Shown: positions 51,058-63,343, numbered from the stretch's first letter. The stretch: DNA of 64,000 nt from Eukaryota sp. TZLM1-RC (GCA_040285825.1 JAUPSS010000002.1:3884581-3948580), one strand, 5' to 3'. Notes: generated by a model from the letters alone, not told the origin. Made by a program: numbers and translations.

Positions 51058-51176
51058 GGATGCAGCACCCGGTGTTCGCTGGTAGTCTCCCACCCAACTA
51101 CTGACCAGGCCTGTGGCCGCTTAACTTCGGAATTCGGAATGGGATCCGGTGCTATAGACCAAGTATGGCCGCATCC
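51058..51176 (-). rRNA. 5S rRNA copy 40
   Basis: CCCGGTG variant and GGTAGTCTCC. Confidence 0.94.
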
Positions 51177-51416
51177 AATTGTAAAGTACCAGTTGCGAAT
51201 GTAAACATTATTAAATACAAAACATAATTCTAATTTGAAATCATCATCTGTTTGATATAATTGGGTTCAATAGAACACTGGTTGTAATTGATTTATTCAA
51301 AATTCGAAGAGATGTTTTGTTTTCAAAAAATTTTAAGACCATAAATCACACAAATGCGACCTTTAAAGTTCAAGGAAATTTCAGTAAAGAAATAATAATC
51401 CAAACAAAAGTTAAAA

Positions 51417-51536
51417 GGATGCAGCACCCAGTGTTCGCTGGTGGTCTCCCACCCAACTACTGACCAGGCCTGTGGCCGCTTAACTTCGGAATTCGGAATG
51501 GGATCCGGTGCTATAGACCAAGTATGGCCGGCATCC
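51417..51536 (-). rRNA. 5S rRNA copy 41
   Basis: 120 nt: one extra G in GGCCGGCATCC. Confidence 0.94.
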
Positions 51537-51776
51537 AATTGTAAAGTACCAGTTGCGAATGTAAACATTATTAAATACAAAACATAATTCTAATTTGAAA
51601 TCATCATCTGTTTGATATAATTGGGTTCAATAGAACACTGGTTGTAATTGATTTATTCAAAATTCGAAGAGATGTTTTGTTTTCAAAAAATGTTAAGACC
51701 ATAAATCACACAAATGCGACCTTTAAAGTTCAAGGAAATTTCAGTAAAGAAATATTAATCCAAACAAAAGTTAAAA

Positions 51777-51895
51777 GGATGCAGCACCCAGTGTTCGCTG
51801 GTGGTCTCCCACCCAACTACTGACCAGGCCTGTGGCCGCTTAACTTCGGAATTCGGAATGGGATCCGGTGCTATAGACCAAGTATGACCGCATCC
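51777..51895 (-). rRNA. 5S rRNA copy 42
   Basis: ATGACCGCATCC: one change near the 5' end. Confidence 0.95.
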
Positions 51896-52135
51896 AATTG
51901 TAAAGTACCAGTTGCGAATGTAAACATTATTATATACAAAACATAATTCTAATTTGAAATCATCATCTGTTTGATATAATTGGGTTCAATAGAACACTGG
52001 TTGTAATTGATTTATTCAAAATTCGAAGAGATGTTTTGTTTTCAAAAAATTTTAAGACCATAAATCACACAAATGCGACCTTTAAAGTTCAAGGAAATTT
52101 CAGTAAAGAAATAATAATCCAAACAAAAGTTAAAA

Positions 52136-52254
52136 TGATGCAGCACCCAGTGTTCGCTGGTGGTCTCCCACCCAACTACTGACCAGGCCTGTGGCCGCTT
52201 AACTTCGGAATTCGGAATGGGATCCGGTGCTATAGACCAAGTATGGCCGCATCC
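52136..52254 (-). rRNA. 5S rRNA copy 43
   Basis: Terminal base TGATGC, as copy 10. Confidence 0.94.
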
Positions 52255-52494
52255 AATTGTAAAGTACCAGTTGCGAATGTAAACATTATTAAATACAAAA
52301 ACATAATTCTAATTTGAAATCATCATCTGTTTGATATAATTGGGTTCAATAGAACACTGGTTGTAATTGATTTATTCAAAATTCGAAGAGATGTTTTGTT
52401 TTCAAAAATTTTAAGACCATAAATCACACAAATGCGACCTTTAAAGTTCAAGGAAATTTCAGTAAAGAAATAATAATCCAAACAAAAGTTAAAA

Positions 52495-52613
52495 GGATGC
52501 AGCACCCAGTGTTCGCTGGTGGTCTCCCACCCAACTACTGACCAGGCCTGTGGCCGCTTAACTTCGGAATTCGGAATGGGATCCGGTGCTATAGACCAAG
52601 TATGGCCGCATCC
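52495..52613 (-). rRNA. 5S rRNA copy 44
   Basis: Matches copy 3. Confidence 0.97.
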
Positions 52614-52852
52614 AATTGTAAAGTACCAGTTGCGAATGTAAACATTATTATATACAAAACATAATTCTAATTTGAAATCATCATCTGTTTGATATAATTG
52701 GGTTCAATAGAACACTGGTTGTAATTGATTTATTCAAAATTCGAAGAGATGTTTTGTTTTCAAAAATTTTAAGACCATAAATCACACAAATGCGACCTTT
52801 AAAGTTCAAGGAAATTTCAGTAAAGAAATAATAATCCAAACAAAAGTTAAAA

Positions 52853-52971
52853 GGATGCAGCACCCAGTGTTCGCTGGTGGTCTCCCACCCAACTACTGAC
52901 CAGGCCTGTGGCCGCTTAACTTCGGAATTCGGAATGGGATCCGGTGCTATAGACCAAGTATGGCCGCATCC
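52853..52971 (-). rRNA. 5S rRNA copy 45
   Basis: Matches copy 3. Confidence 0.97.
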
Positions 52972-53211
52972 AATTGTAAAGTACCAGTTGCGAATGTAAA
53001 CATTATTAAATACAAAACATAATTCTAATTTGAAATCATCATCTGTTTGATATAATTGGGTTCAATAGAACACTGGTTGTAATTGATTTATTCAAAATTC
53101 GAAGAGATGTTTTGTTTTCAAAAATTTTAAGACCATAAATCACACAAATGCGACCTTTTAAAGTTCAAGGAAATTTCAGTAAAGAAATAATAATCCAAAC
53201 AAAAGTTAAAA

Positions 53212-53329
53212 GGATGCAGCACCCAGTGTTCGCTGGTGGTCTCCCACCCAACTACTGACCAGGCCTGTGGCCGCTTAACTTCGGAATTCGAATGGGATCC
53301 GGTGCTATAGACCAAGTATGGCCGCATCC
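53212..53329 (-). rRNA. 5S rRNA copy 46
   Basis: One G missing (TTCGAATGGG), a change that recurs in later copies and may be a base-calling error. Confidence 0.92.
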
Positions 53330-53570
53330 AATTGTAAAGTACCAGTTGCGAATGTAAACATTATTAAATACAAAACATAATTCTAATTTGAAATCATCAT
53401 CTGTTTGATATAATTGGGTTCAATAGAACACTGGTTGTAATTGATTTATTCAAAAATTCGAAGAGATGTTTTGTTTTCAAAAATTTTAAGACCATAAATC
53501 ACACAAATGCGACCTTTAAAGTTCAAGGAAATTTCAGTAAAGAAATAATAATCCAAACAAAAGTTAAAAA

Positions 53571-53689
53571 GGATGCAGCACCCAGTGTTCGCTGGTGGTC
53601 TCCCACCCAACTACTGACCAGGCCTGTGGCCGCTTAACTTCGGAATTCGGAATGGGATCCGGTGCTATAGACCAAGTATGGCCGCATCC
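53571..53689 (-). rRNA. 5S rRNA copy 47
   Basis: Matches copy 3. Confidence 0.96.
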
Positions 53690-53931
53690 AATTGTAAAGT
53701 ACCAGTTGCGAATGTCAACATTATTAAATACAAAAACATAATTCTAATTTGAAATCATCATCTGTTTGATATAATTGGGTTCAATAGAACACTGGTTTTA
53801 ATTGATTTATTCAAAAATTCGAAGAGATGTTTTGTTTTCAAAAATTTTAAGACCATAAATCACACAAATGCGACCTTTAAAGTTCAAGGAAATTTCAGTA
53901 AAAGAAATAATAATCCAAACAAAAGTTAAAA

Positions 53932-54050
53932 GGATGCAGCACCCAGTGTTCGCTGGTGGTCTCCCACCCAACTACTGACCAGGCCTGTAGCCGCTTAACT
54001 TCGGAATTCGGAATGGGATCCGGTGCTATAGACCAAGTATGGCCGCATCC
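53932..54050 (-). rRNA. 5S rRNA copy 48
   Basis: CCTGTAGCCGC: one change. Confidence 0.94.
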
Positions 54051-54291
54051 AATTGTAAAGTACCAGTTGCGAATGTAAACATTATTAAATACAAAACATA
54101 ATTCTAATTTGAAATCATCATCTGTTTGATATAATTGGGTTCAATAGAACACTGGTTGTAATTGATTTATTCAAAATTCGAAGAGATGTTTTGTTTTCAA
54201 AAAAATTTTAAGACCATAAATCACACAAATGCGACCTTTAAAGTTCAAGGAAATTTCAGTAAAGAAATAATAATCCAAACAAAAGTTAAAA

Positions 54292-54409
54292 GGATGCAGC
54301 ACCCAGTGTTCGCTGGTGGTCTCCCACCCAACTACTGACCAGGCCTGTGGCCGCTTAACTTCGGAATTCGAATGGGATCCGGTGCTATAGACCAAGTATG
54401 GCCGCATCC
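54292..54409 (-). rRNA. 5S rRNA copy 49
   Basis: TTCGAATGGG deletion, as copy 46. Confidence 0.92.
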
Positions 54410-54648
54410 AATTGTAAAGTACCAGTTGCGAATGTAAACATTATTAAATACAAAACATAATTCTAATTTGAAATCATCATCTGTTTGATATAATTGGGTT
54501 CAATAGAACACTGGTTGTAATTGATTTATTCAAAATTCGAAGAGATGTTTTGTTTTCAAAAATTTTAAGACCATAAATCACACAAATGCGACCTTTAAAG
54601 TTCAAGGAAATTTCAGTAAAGAAATAATAATCCAAACAAAAGTTAAAA

Positions 54649-54767
54649 GGATGCAGCACCCAGTGTTCGCTGGTGGTCTCCCACCCAACTACTGACCAGG
54701 CCTGTGGCCGCTTAACTTCGGAATTCGGAATGGGATCCGGTGCTATAGACCAAGTATGGCCGCATCC
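54649..54767 (-). rRNA. 5S rRNA copy 50
   Basis: Matches copy 3. Confidence 0.96.
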
Positions 54768-55009
54768 AATTGTAAAGTACCAGTTGCGAATGTAAACATT
54801 ATTAAATACAAAACATAATTCTAATTTGAAATCATCATCTGTTTGATATAATTGGGTTCAATAGAACACTGGTTGTAATTGATTTATTCAAAATTCGAAG
54901 AGATGTTTTGTTTTCAAAAAAATTTTAAGACCATAAATCACACAAATGCGACCTTTAAAGTTCAAGGAAATTTCAGTAAAGAAATATTAATCCAAACAAA
55001 AGTTAAAAA

Positions 55010-55128
55010 GGATGCAGCACCCAGTGTTCGCTGGTGGTCTCCCACCCAACTACTGACCAGGCCTGTGGCCGCTTAACTTCGGAATTCGGAATGGGATCCG
55101 GTGCTATAGACCAAGTATGGCCGCATCC
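55010..55128 (-). rRNA. 5S rRNA copy 51
   Basis: Matches copy 3. Confidence 0.96.
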
Positions 55129-55372
55129 AATTGTAAAGTACCAGTTGCGAATGTAAACATTATTAAATACAAAACATAATTCTAATTTGAAATCATCATC
55201 TGTTTGATATAATTGGGTTCAATAGAACACTGGTTGTAATTGATTTATTCAAAAATTCGAAGAGATGTTTTGTTTTCAAAAAAATTTTAAGACCATAAAT
55301 CACACAAATGCGACCTTTTAAAGTTCAAGGAAATTTCAGTAAAGAAATAATAATCCAAACAAAAGTTAAAAA

Positions 55373-55491
55373 GGATGCAGCACCCAGTGTTCGCTGGTGG
55401 TCTCCCCACCCAACTACTGACCAGGCCTGTGGCCGCTTAACTTCGGAATTCGAATGGGATCCGGTGCTATAGACCAAGTATGGCCGCATCC
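55373..55491 (-). rRNA. 5S rRNA copy 52
   Basis: Extra C in CTCCCCACCC and TTCGAATGGG deletion. Confidence 0.9.
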
Positions 55492-55733
55492 AATTGTAAA
55501 GTACCAGTTGCGAATGTCAAACATTATTAAATACAAAAACATAATTCTAATTTGAAATCATCATCTGTTTGATATAATTGGGTTCAATAGAACACTGGTT
55601 TGTAATTGATTTATTCAAAATTCGAAGAGATGTTTTGTTTTCAAAAATTTTAAGACCATAAATCACACAAATGCGACCTTTAAAGTTCAAGGAAATTTCA
55701 GTAAAGAAATAATAATCCAAACAAAAGTTAAAA

Positions 55734-55852
55734 GGATGCAGCACCCAGTGTTCGCTGGTGGTCTCCCACCCAACTACTGACCAGGCCTCAGGCCGCTTAA
55801 CTTCGGAATTCGGAATGGGATCCGGTGCTATAGACCAAGTATGGCCGCATCC
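55734..55852 (-). rRNA. 5S rRNA copy 53
   Basis: CCTCAGGCCGC for CCTGTGGCCGC. Confidence 0.92.
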
Positions 55853-56092
55853 AATTGTAAAGTACCAGTTATGAATGTAAACATTATTAAATACAAAAAC
55901 ATAATTCTAATTTGAAATCATCATCTGTTTGATATAATTGGGTTCAATAGAACACTGGTTGTAATTGATTTATTCAAAATTCGAAGAGATGTTTTGTTTT
56001 CAAAAATTTTAAGACCATAAATCACACAAATGCGACCTTTAAAGTTCAAGGAAATTTCAGTAAAGAAATAATAATCCAAACAAAAGTTAAAA

Positions 56093-56209
56093 GGATGCAG
56101 CACCCAGTGTTCGCTGGTGGTCTCCCACCCAACTACTGACCAGGCCTGTGGCCGCTTAACTTCGAATTCGAATGGGATCCGGTGCTATAGACCAAGTATG
56201 TCTGCATCC
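56093..56209 (-). rRNA. 5S rRNA copy 54
   Basis: Two G deletions (TTCGAATTCGAATG) and TATGTCTGCATCC. Confidence 0.88.
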
Positions 56210-56452
56210 AATTGTAAAGTACCAGTTGCGAATGTAAACATTATTAAATACAAAAACATAATTCTAATTTGAAATCATCATCTGTTTGATATAATTGGGT
56301 TCAACAGAACACTGGTTGTAATTGATTTATTCAAAATTCGAAGAGATGTTTTGTTTTCCGTAAATTTTAAGACCATAAATCACACAAATGCGACCTTTGA
56401 AAGTTCAAGGAAATTTCAGTAAAGAAATAATAATCCAAACAAAAAGTTAAAA

Positions 56453-56574
56453 GGATGCAGCACCCAGTGTTCGCTGGTGGTCTCCCACCCAACTACTGAC
56501 CAGGCCCTGTGGCCGCTTAACTTCGGAATTCGGAATGGGATCCGGTGCTATAGACTCAAGTATGAGCCGCATCC
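56453..56574 (-). rRNA. 5S rRNA copy 55
   Basis: Three insertions (GCCCTGTGG, GACTCAAG, ATGAGCCGC); likely sequence errors. Confidence 0.87.
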
Positions 56575-56814
56575 AATTGTAAAAGTACCAGTTGCGAATG
56601 TAAACATTATTAAATACAAAACATAATTCTAATTTGAAATCATCATCTGTTTGATATAATTGGGTTCAATAGAACACTGGTTGTAATTGATTTATTCAAA
56701 AATTCGAAGAGATGTTTTGTTTTCAAAAATTTTAAGACCATAAATCACAAATGCGACCTTTAAAGTTCAAGGAAATTTCAGTAAAGAAATAATAATCCAA
56801 ACAAAAGTTAAAAA

Positions 56815-56932
56815 GGATGCAGCACCCAGTGTTCGCTGGTGGTCTCCCACCCAACTACTGACCAGGCCTGTGGCCGCTTAACTTCGGAATTCGAATGGGA
56901 TCCGGTGCTATAGACCAAGTATGGCCGCATCC
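56815..56932 (-). rRNA. 5S rRNA copy 56
   Basis: TTCGAATGGG deletion. Confidence 0.9.
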
Positions 56933-57172
56933 AATTGTAAAGTACCAGTTGCGAATGTAAACATTATTAAATACAAAACATAATTCTAATTTGAAATCAT
57001 CATCTGTTTGATATAATTGGGTTCAATAGAACACTGGTTTGTAATTGATTTATTCAAAATTCGAAGAGATGTTTTGTTTTCAAAAATTTTAAGACCATAA
57101 ATCACACAAATGCGACCTTTAAAGTTCAAGGAAATTTCAGTAAAGAAATAATAATCCAAACAAAAGTTAAAA

Positions 57173-57290
57173 GGATGCAGCACCCAGTGTTCGCTGGTGG
57201 TCTCCCACCCAACTACTGACCAGGCCTGTGGCCGCTTAACTTCGGAATTCGAATGGGATCCGGTGCTATAGACCAAGTATGGCCGCATCC
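57173..57290 (-). rRNA. 5S rRNA copy 57
   Basis: TTCGAATGGG deletion. Confidence 0.9.
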
Positions 57291-57526
57291 AATTGTAAAG
57301 TACCAGTTGTGAATGTCAAACATTATTAAATACAAAACATAATTCTAATTTGAAATCATCATCTGTTTGATATAATTGGGTCTTAATAGAACACTGGTTG
57401 TAATTGATTTATTCAAAATTCAAGAGATGTTTTGTTTTCAAAAATTTAAGACCATAAATCACACAAATGCGACCTTTAAAGTTCAAGGAAATTTCAGTAA
57501 AGAAATAATAATCCAAACAAAAGTTG

Positions 57527-57643
57527 TGATGCAGCACTCAGTGTCTGCTGGTGGTCTCCACCCAACTACTGACCAGGCCTGTGTCGCTTAACTTCGGAAT
57601 TCGGAATGGGATCTGGTGCTATAGACCAAGTATGGCTGCATCC
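57527..57643 (-). rRNA. 5S rRNA copy 58
   Basis: Several changes (CACTCAGTGTCTGCT, CTGTGTCGC, ATCTGGTG, GGCTGC). Confidence 0.85.
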
Positions 57644-57881
57644 AATTGTAAAGTACCAGTTGCGAATGAACATTATTAAATACAAAAACATAATCTTAAT
57701 TTGAAATCATCATCTGTTTGATATAATTGTCTCAATAGAACACTGGTTGTAATTGATTTATTCAAAATTCGAAGAGATGTTTTGTTTTCGCAAAATTTAA
57801 GACCATAAATCACACAAATGCGACCTTTAAAGTTCAAGGAAATTTCAGTAAAGAAATATTAATCCAAACAAAAGTTAAAAA

Positions 57882-58000
57882 GGATGCAGCACCCAGTGTT
57901 CGCTGGTGGTCTCCCACCCAACTTACTGACCAGCCTGTGGCCGCTTAACTTCGGAATTCGGAATGGGATCCGGTGCTATAGACCAAGTATGGCCGCATCC
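57882..58000 (-). rRNA. 5S rRNA copy 59
   Basis: ACTTACTGACCAGCCTG: one insertion and one deletion. Confidence 0.9.
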
Positions 58001-58239
58001 AATTGTAAAGTACCAGTTGCGAATGTAAACATTATTAAATACAAAAACATAATTCTAATTTGAAATCATCATCTGTTTGATATAATTGGGTTCAGAACAC
58101 TGGTTGTAATTGATTTATTCAAAAATTCGAAGAGATGTTTTGTTTTCAAAAATTTTTAAGACCATAAATCACACAAATGCGACCTTTTAAAGTTCAAGGA
58201 AATTTCAGTAAAGAAATATTAATCCAAACAAAAGTTAAA

Positions 58240-58357
58240 GGATGCAGCACCTAGTGTTCGCTGGTGGTCTCCCACCCAACTACTGACCAGGCCTGTGGCC
58301 GCTTAACTTCGGAATTCGAATGGGATCCGGTGCTATAGACCAAGTATGGCCGCATCC
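58240..58357 (-). rRNA. 5S rRNA copy 60
   Basis: CACCTAGTG and TTCGAATGGG deletion. Confidence 0.9.
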
Positions 58358-58591
58358 AATTGTAGTACCAGTTGCGAATGTAAACATTATTAAATACAAA
58401 AACATAATTCTAATTTGAAATCATCATCTGTTTGATATAATTGGGTTCAATAGAACACTGGTTGTAATTGATTTATTCAAAATTCGAAGAGATGTTTTGT
58501 TTTCACTTTAAGACCATAAATCACACAAATGCGACCTTTAAAGTTCAAGGAAATTTCAGTAAAGAAATAATAATCCAAACAAAGTTAAAAA

Positions 58592-58710
58592 GGATGCAGC
58601 ACCCAGTGTTCGCTGGTGGTCTCCCACCCAACTACTGACCAGGCCTGTGGCCGCTTAACTTCGGAATTCGGAATGGGATCCGGTGCTATAGACCAAGTAT
58701 GGCCGCATCC
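58592..58710 (-). rRNA. 5S rRNA copy 61
   Basis: Matches copy 3, showing that array identity persists this far. Confidence 0.95.
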
Positions 58711-58949
58711 AATTGTAAAGTACCAGTTGCGAATGTCAACATTATTAAATACAAAACATAATTCTAATTTGAAATCATCATCTGTTTGATATAATTGTTC
58801 AATAGAACACTGGTTGTAATTGATTTATTCAAAATTCGAAGAGATGTTTGTTTTCAAAAAATTTTAAGACCATAAATCACACAAAATGCGACCTTTTAAA
58901 GTTCAAGGAAATTTCAGTAAAGAAATAATAATCCAAACAAAAGTTAAAA

Positions 58950-59069
58950 GGATGCAGCACCCAGTGTTCGCTGGTGGTCTCCCACCCAACTACTGACCAG
59001 GCCTGTGGCCGCTTAACTTCGGAATTCGGAATGGGATCCTGGTGCTATAGACCAAGTATGGCCGCATCC
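58950..59069 (-). rRNA. 5S rRNA copy 62
   Basis: Extra T in GATCCTGGTG. Confidence 0.92.
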
Positions 59070-59312
59070 AATTGTAAAGTACCAGTTGCGAATGTCAAAC
59101 ATTATTAAATACAAAAACATAATTCTAATTTGAAATCATCATCTGTTTGATATAATTGGGTTCAATAGAACACTGGTTGTAATTGATTTATTCAAAAATT
59201 CGAAGAGATGTTTTGTTTTCAAAAATTTTAAGACCATAAATCACACAAATGCGACCTTTAAAGTTCAAGGAAATTTCAGTAAAGAAATATTAATCCAAAC
59301 AAAGTTGCAAAA

Positions 59313-59429
59313 GGATGCAGCACCCAGTGTTCGCTGGTGGTCTCCCACCCAACTACTGACCAGGCCTGTGGCCGCTTAACTTCGGAATTCGGAATGGGAT
59401 CCGGTGCTAGACCAAGTATGGCCGCATCC
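59313..59429 (-). rRNA. 5S rRNA copy 63
   Basis: GTGCTAGACC lacks two bases. Confidence 0.91.
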
Positions 59430-59672
59430 AATTGTAAAGTACCAGTTGCGAATGTAAACATTATTTACAATACAAAACATAATTCTAATTTGAAATCATC
59501 ATCTGTTTGATATAATTGGGTTCAATAGAACACTGGTTGTAATTGATTTATTCAAAAATTCGAAGAGATGTTTTTGTTTTCAAAAATTTTAAGACCATAA
59601 ATCACACAAATGCGACCTTTAAAGTTCAAGGAAATTTCAGTAAAGAAATAATAATCCAAACAAAAGTTAAAA

Positions 59673-59793
59673 GGATGCAGCACCAGTGTTCGCTGGTGGG
59701 TCTCCCACCCAATCTCACTGACCAGGCCTGTGGCCGCTTAACTTCGGAATTCGGAATGGGATCCGGTGCTATAGACCAAGTATGGCCGCATCC
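59673..59793 (-). rRNA. 5S rRNA copy 64
   Basis: Indels in CACCAGTG, GGTGGGTCTC and CAATCTCACTG. Confidence 0.87.
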
Positions 59794-60041
59794 AATTGTA
59801 AAGTACCAGTTGCGAATGTCAACATTATTAAATACAAAAACATAATTCTAATTTGGAAATCATCATCTGTTTGATATAATTGGTTCAATAGGAACACTGG
59901 TTGTAATTGATTTTATTCAAAATTCGAAGAGATGTTTTTGTTTTCTGCAAAAAATTTAAGACCATAAATCACACAAATGCGACCTTTAAAGTTCAAGGAA
60001 ATTTTCAGTAAAGAAATAATAAATCCAAACAAAAGTTAAAA

Positions 60042-60160
60042 GGATGCAGCACCCAGTGTTCGCTGGTGGTCTCCCACCCAACTCATCTGACCAGGCCTGT
60101 GGCGCTTAACTTCGAATTCGGAATGGGATCCGGTGCTATAGACCAAGTATGGCCGCATCC
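60042..60160 (-). rRNA. 5S rRNA copy 65
   Basis: Indels in CAACTCATCTGACC and GTGGCGC. Confidence 0.86.
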
Positions 60161-60401
60161 AATTGTAAAGTACCAGTTGCGAATGTAAACATTATTAAAT
60201 ACAAAACATAATTCTAATTTGAAATCATCATCTGTTTGATATAATTGGGTCTCAATAGAACACTGGTTGTAATTGATTTATTCAAAATCTGAAGAGATGT
60301 TTTGTTTTCAAAAATTTTAAGACCATAAATCACACAAATGCGACCTTTTAAAGTTCAAGGAAATTTCAGTAAAGAAATAATAATCCAAACAAAGTTAAAA
60401 A

Positions 60402-60516
60402 GGATGCAGCACCCAGTGTTCGCTGGTGGTCTCCCACCCAACTATCGACTAGGCCTTGTGGCCGCTTAACTTCGAATTGAATGGATCCGGTGCTATAGAC
60501 TGGCATGGCCGCATCC
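60402..60516 (-). rRNA. 5S rRNA copy 66
   Basis: Many changes (CTATCGACTAGG, TTCGAATTGAATGG, GACTGGCATGG). Confidence 0.8.
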
Positions 60517-60752
60517 AATTGTAAAGTACCAGTTGCGAATGTAAACATTATTAAATACAAAACATAATTCTAATTTGAAATCATCATCTGTTTGATATAA
60601 TTGGGTTCAATAGAACACTGGTTGTAATTGATTTATTCAAAATTCGAAGAGATGTTTTGTTTTCAAAAATTTTAAGACCATAAATCACACAAATGCGACC
60701 CTTTAAAGTCTGAGGAAATTTCAGTAAAATAATAATCCAAACAAAGTTAAAA

Positions 60753-60874
60753 GGATGGCACCCAGTGTTCGCTGGTGGTCTCCCACCCAACTACTGACCA
60801 GGCCTGTGGCCTTAACTTCGGAATTCGGAATGGGATCCGGTGCTATAGACGCGACCAAGTATGGCTTCGCATCC
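60753..60874 (-). rRNA. 5S rRNA copy 67
   Basis: Many indels (GGATGGCACCC, GACGCGACCAAG). Confidence 0.78.
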
Positions 60875-61112
60875 AATTCTGTAGAGTACCAGTTGCGAAT
60901 GTAAACATTATTAAATACAAAACATAATTCTAATTTTGAAATCATCATCTGTTTGATATAATTGTCTCAATAGAACACTGGTTGTAATTGGATTTATTCA
61001 AAATTCCGAAGAGAGGATCGTTTTCAAAAATTTAAGACCATAAATCACACAAATGCGACCTTTAAAGTTCAAGGAAATTTCAGTAAAGAAATATTAATCC
61101 AAACAAAGTTAG

Positions 61113-61228
61113 TGATGCAGCACCCAGTGTTCGCTGGTGGTCTCCCACCCAACTACTGACCAGGCTCCGAGGCCAAGCGAATCTCGGACCCGAAATGGAT
61201 CCGGTGCTATAGACCAAGCATGCATCCA
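61113..61228 (-). rRNA. 5S rRNA copy 68, poor sequence
   Basis: The middle is scrambled (GGCTCCGAGGCCAAGCG) and the 5' end shortened. Confidence 0.7.
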
Positions 61229-61477
61229 ATTGTGTAAAGTACCAGCTATGAATGTAAACATTATTAAAATCACAAAACATAATTCTAATTTGGAAATCAT
61301 CATCTGGTTTGATATAATCGTTCAATAGAACACTGGTTTGTACTGATTTATTCAAAATTCGAAAGAGATAAAGCTTTTGTTTTCTCAAAACAATTTCAGA
61401 CCATAACCACTAAATGCGACCTTTTAAAGTTCAAGGAAATTTCGGTAAAGAAATAATAATCCAAACAAAAGTTAAAA

Positions 61478-61591
61478 GGATGCAGCACCCAGTGTTCGCT
61501 GCGGTCTCACCCAACTACTGACCAGGCCTGTGGCCGCTTAACTTCGAATTCCGGAATGGGATCCGTTATAGGACTAAGTATGGCCGCATCC
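61478..61591 (-). rRNA. 5S rRNA copy 69, poor sequence
   Basis: Short indels throughout, for example GATCCGTTATAGGACTAAG. Confidence 0.75.
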
Positions 61592-61816
61592 AATCAGAAA
61601 GTACCAGGCCAGAATAAACATTATTATATAACTTCAATTTGAAATCACTTCATCTGTTTGATATAATTGGGTTCATTAGAACACTGGTTGTAATTGATTT
61701 ATTCAAAATTCGAAGAGATGTTTTGTTTTCGTACTACATCATAAATCACACAAATGCGACCTTTAGAGTTCAGCGAAATTTCAGTAAAGAAATATTAATC
61801 CAAACAAAAGTTGAAA

Positions 61817-61926
61817 GGATGCAGCACCAGTGTTCGCTGGTATTCTCCCACCCAACTACTGACCAGGCTCAGGGTCGCTATTCGGAATGGGATCCGGAAA
61901 AGAGTAGACCAAGTATGGCCGCATCC
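61817..61926 (-). rRNA. 5S rRNA copy 70, poor sequence
   Basis: Deletion in box A region (CAGGGTCGCTATTCGG) and an insert before AGACC. Confidence 0.72.
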
Positions 61927-62171
61927 AATTGTAAAGTACCAGCTATGCAATGTAAACATTATTAAATACAAAACATAATTCTAATTTGAAATCATCATCT
62001 GTTTGATATAAATGGGTGTTCAATAGGTCACTGGTTGTAGTGGATTTATTCAAAATTCGAAGAGATGCTCTTGTTCGCATTTTAAGACCATAAATCACAC
62101 AAATGCGACTCCTTTAAAGTTCTGGAAGGAAATTTCAGCAAAGAAATAATAATCCAAACAAAAAGTTAAAA

Positions 62172-62300
62172 GGATGCAGCACTCTAGTGTTCGCTGGTGG
62201 TCTCCCACCCAACTACTAGACCATTGGTGGGCCTGTGGCTCGCTTAACTTCGGAATTGGAATGGGATCCGGTGCTATAGACCAAGTATGTAGCCGCATCC
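62172..62300 (-). rRNA. 5S rRNA copy 71, poor sequence
   Basis: Insertion around CTACTAGACCATTGGTGGG lengthens it. Confidence 0.72.
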
Positions 62301-62532
62301 AATTGTAAAGTACCAGTTGCGAATGTAAACATTATTAAATCACAAAACATAATTCTAATTTGAAATCATCATCTGTTTGATATAATTGGGTTCATCGAAC
62401 ACTGGTTGTAATTGATTTTATTCAAAATTCGAAGATGTTTGTTTTCACTTTAAGAGACCATAAATTCACACAAATGCGACCCTGAAGTTCAAGGAAATTT
62501 CGTGCAAAGAAACAATAATCCAAACAAAGTTA

Positions 62533-62651
62533 GGATGCAGCACCCATGTTCGCTGGTGGTCTCCCACCCAACTATCGACTACAGGCCCAGGCCGCTAACT
62601 TCGGAATTCGAATGGGATCCGGGTGCTATAGACCAAGTATGGGCCGCATCC
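62533..62651 (-). rRNA. 5S rRNA copy 72, poor sequence
   Basis: Indels include CACCCATGTTCGC and CTATCGACTACAGG. Confidence 0.72.
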
Positions 62652-62877
62652 ACCAGTAAAGTACCAGTCGTAAACAGCTATTAAATACAAAACATAATTC
62701 AAATTTGAAATCATAATCTGTTTGATATAATTAGTCTAATAGAACACTGGTTGTAATTGATTTATTCAAATTCGAAGAGATGTTTTGTTTCCATTCCAAG
62801 ACCATAAATCACACAAATGCGACCTTTAAAGTTCAAGGAAATTTCAGTAAAGAAATAATAATCCAAACAAAAGTTAA

Positions 62878-62993
62878 GATGTACACCCAGGCGGTTCAGC
62901 TGGTGGTCTCCCAATCTAACTACTGACCGAAATTGTACCGCTTAACTTCGGAATTCGGAATGGGATCCGGTGCCATAGACTGCGGTCACATCC
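62878..62993 (-). rRNA. 5S rRNA copy 73, poor sequence
   Basis: Both ends and the centre are altered (GACCGAAATTGTACCGC). Confidence 0.65.
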
Positions 62994-63225
62994 AACTTGC
63001 AGAAGTACCAGTTGCGAATGTAAATGATGACAAAACATAATCTAAAATTTGAAATCATAATCTGTTTGATATAATTAGTTCAATAGGAACACTGGGTTGT
63101 AATTGATTTATTCAAAATTCTGAAGAGATGTTTGCCTTTCATTTCAAAGACTACAACTACAATGCGACTTCCTTTAAAGTTCAAGGAAATTTCAGTAAAG
63201 AAACATTAATCCAAACAAAGTTAAA

Positions 63226-63343
63226 GAGATGCAGCACCTTAGTGTTCGCTGGTGGTCTCCCACCAACTACTGACCAGGGCCTGTAATGCTAAACTTCGGA
63301 ATTCTGGAATGGGATCCGGAAAGAGAATTACATGGCCGCATCC
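63226..63343 (-). rRNA. 5S rRNA copy 74, poor sequence
   Basis: Several indels; 5' half reads GGAAAGAGAATTACATGG. Confidence 0.65.

Noticed and set aside
29399-61965. Dozens of near-identical ~60-100-residue ORFs (MLHPFNFCLDYYFF… and relatives)
   Set aside because: They lie in the 5S gene 3' end and spacer and repeat only because the array repeats; start codons are often GTG or TTG and indels between units break them.
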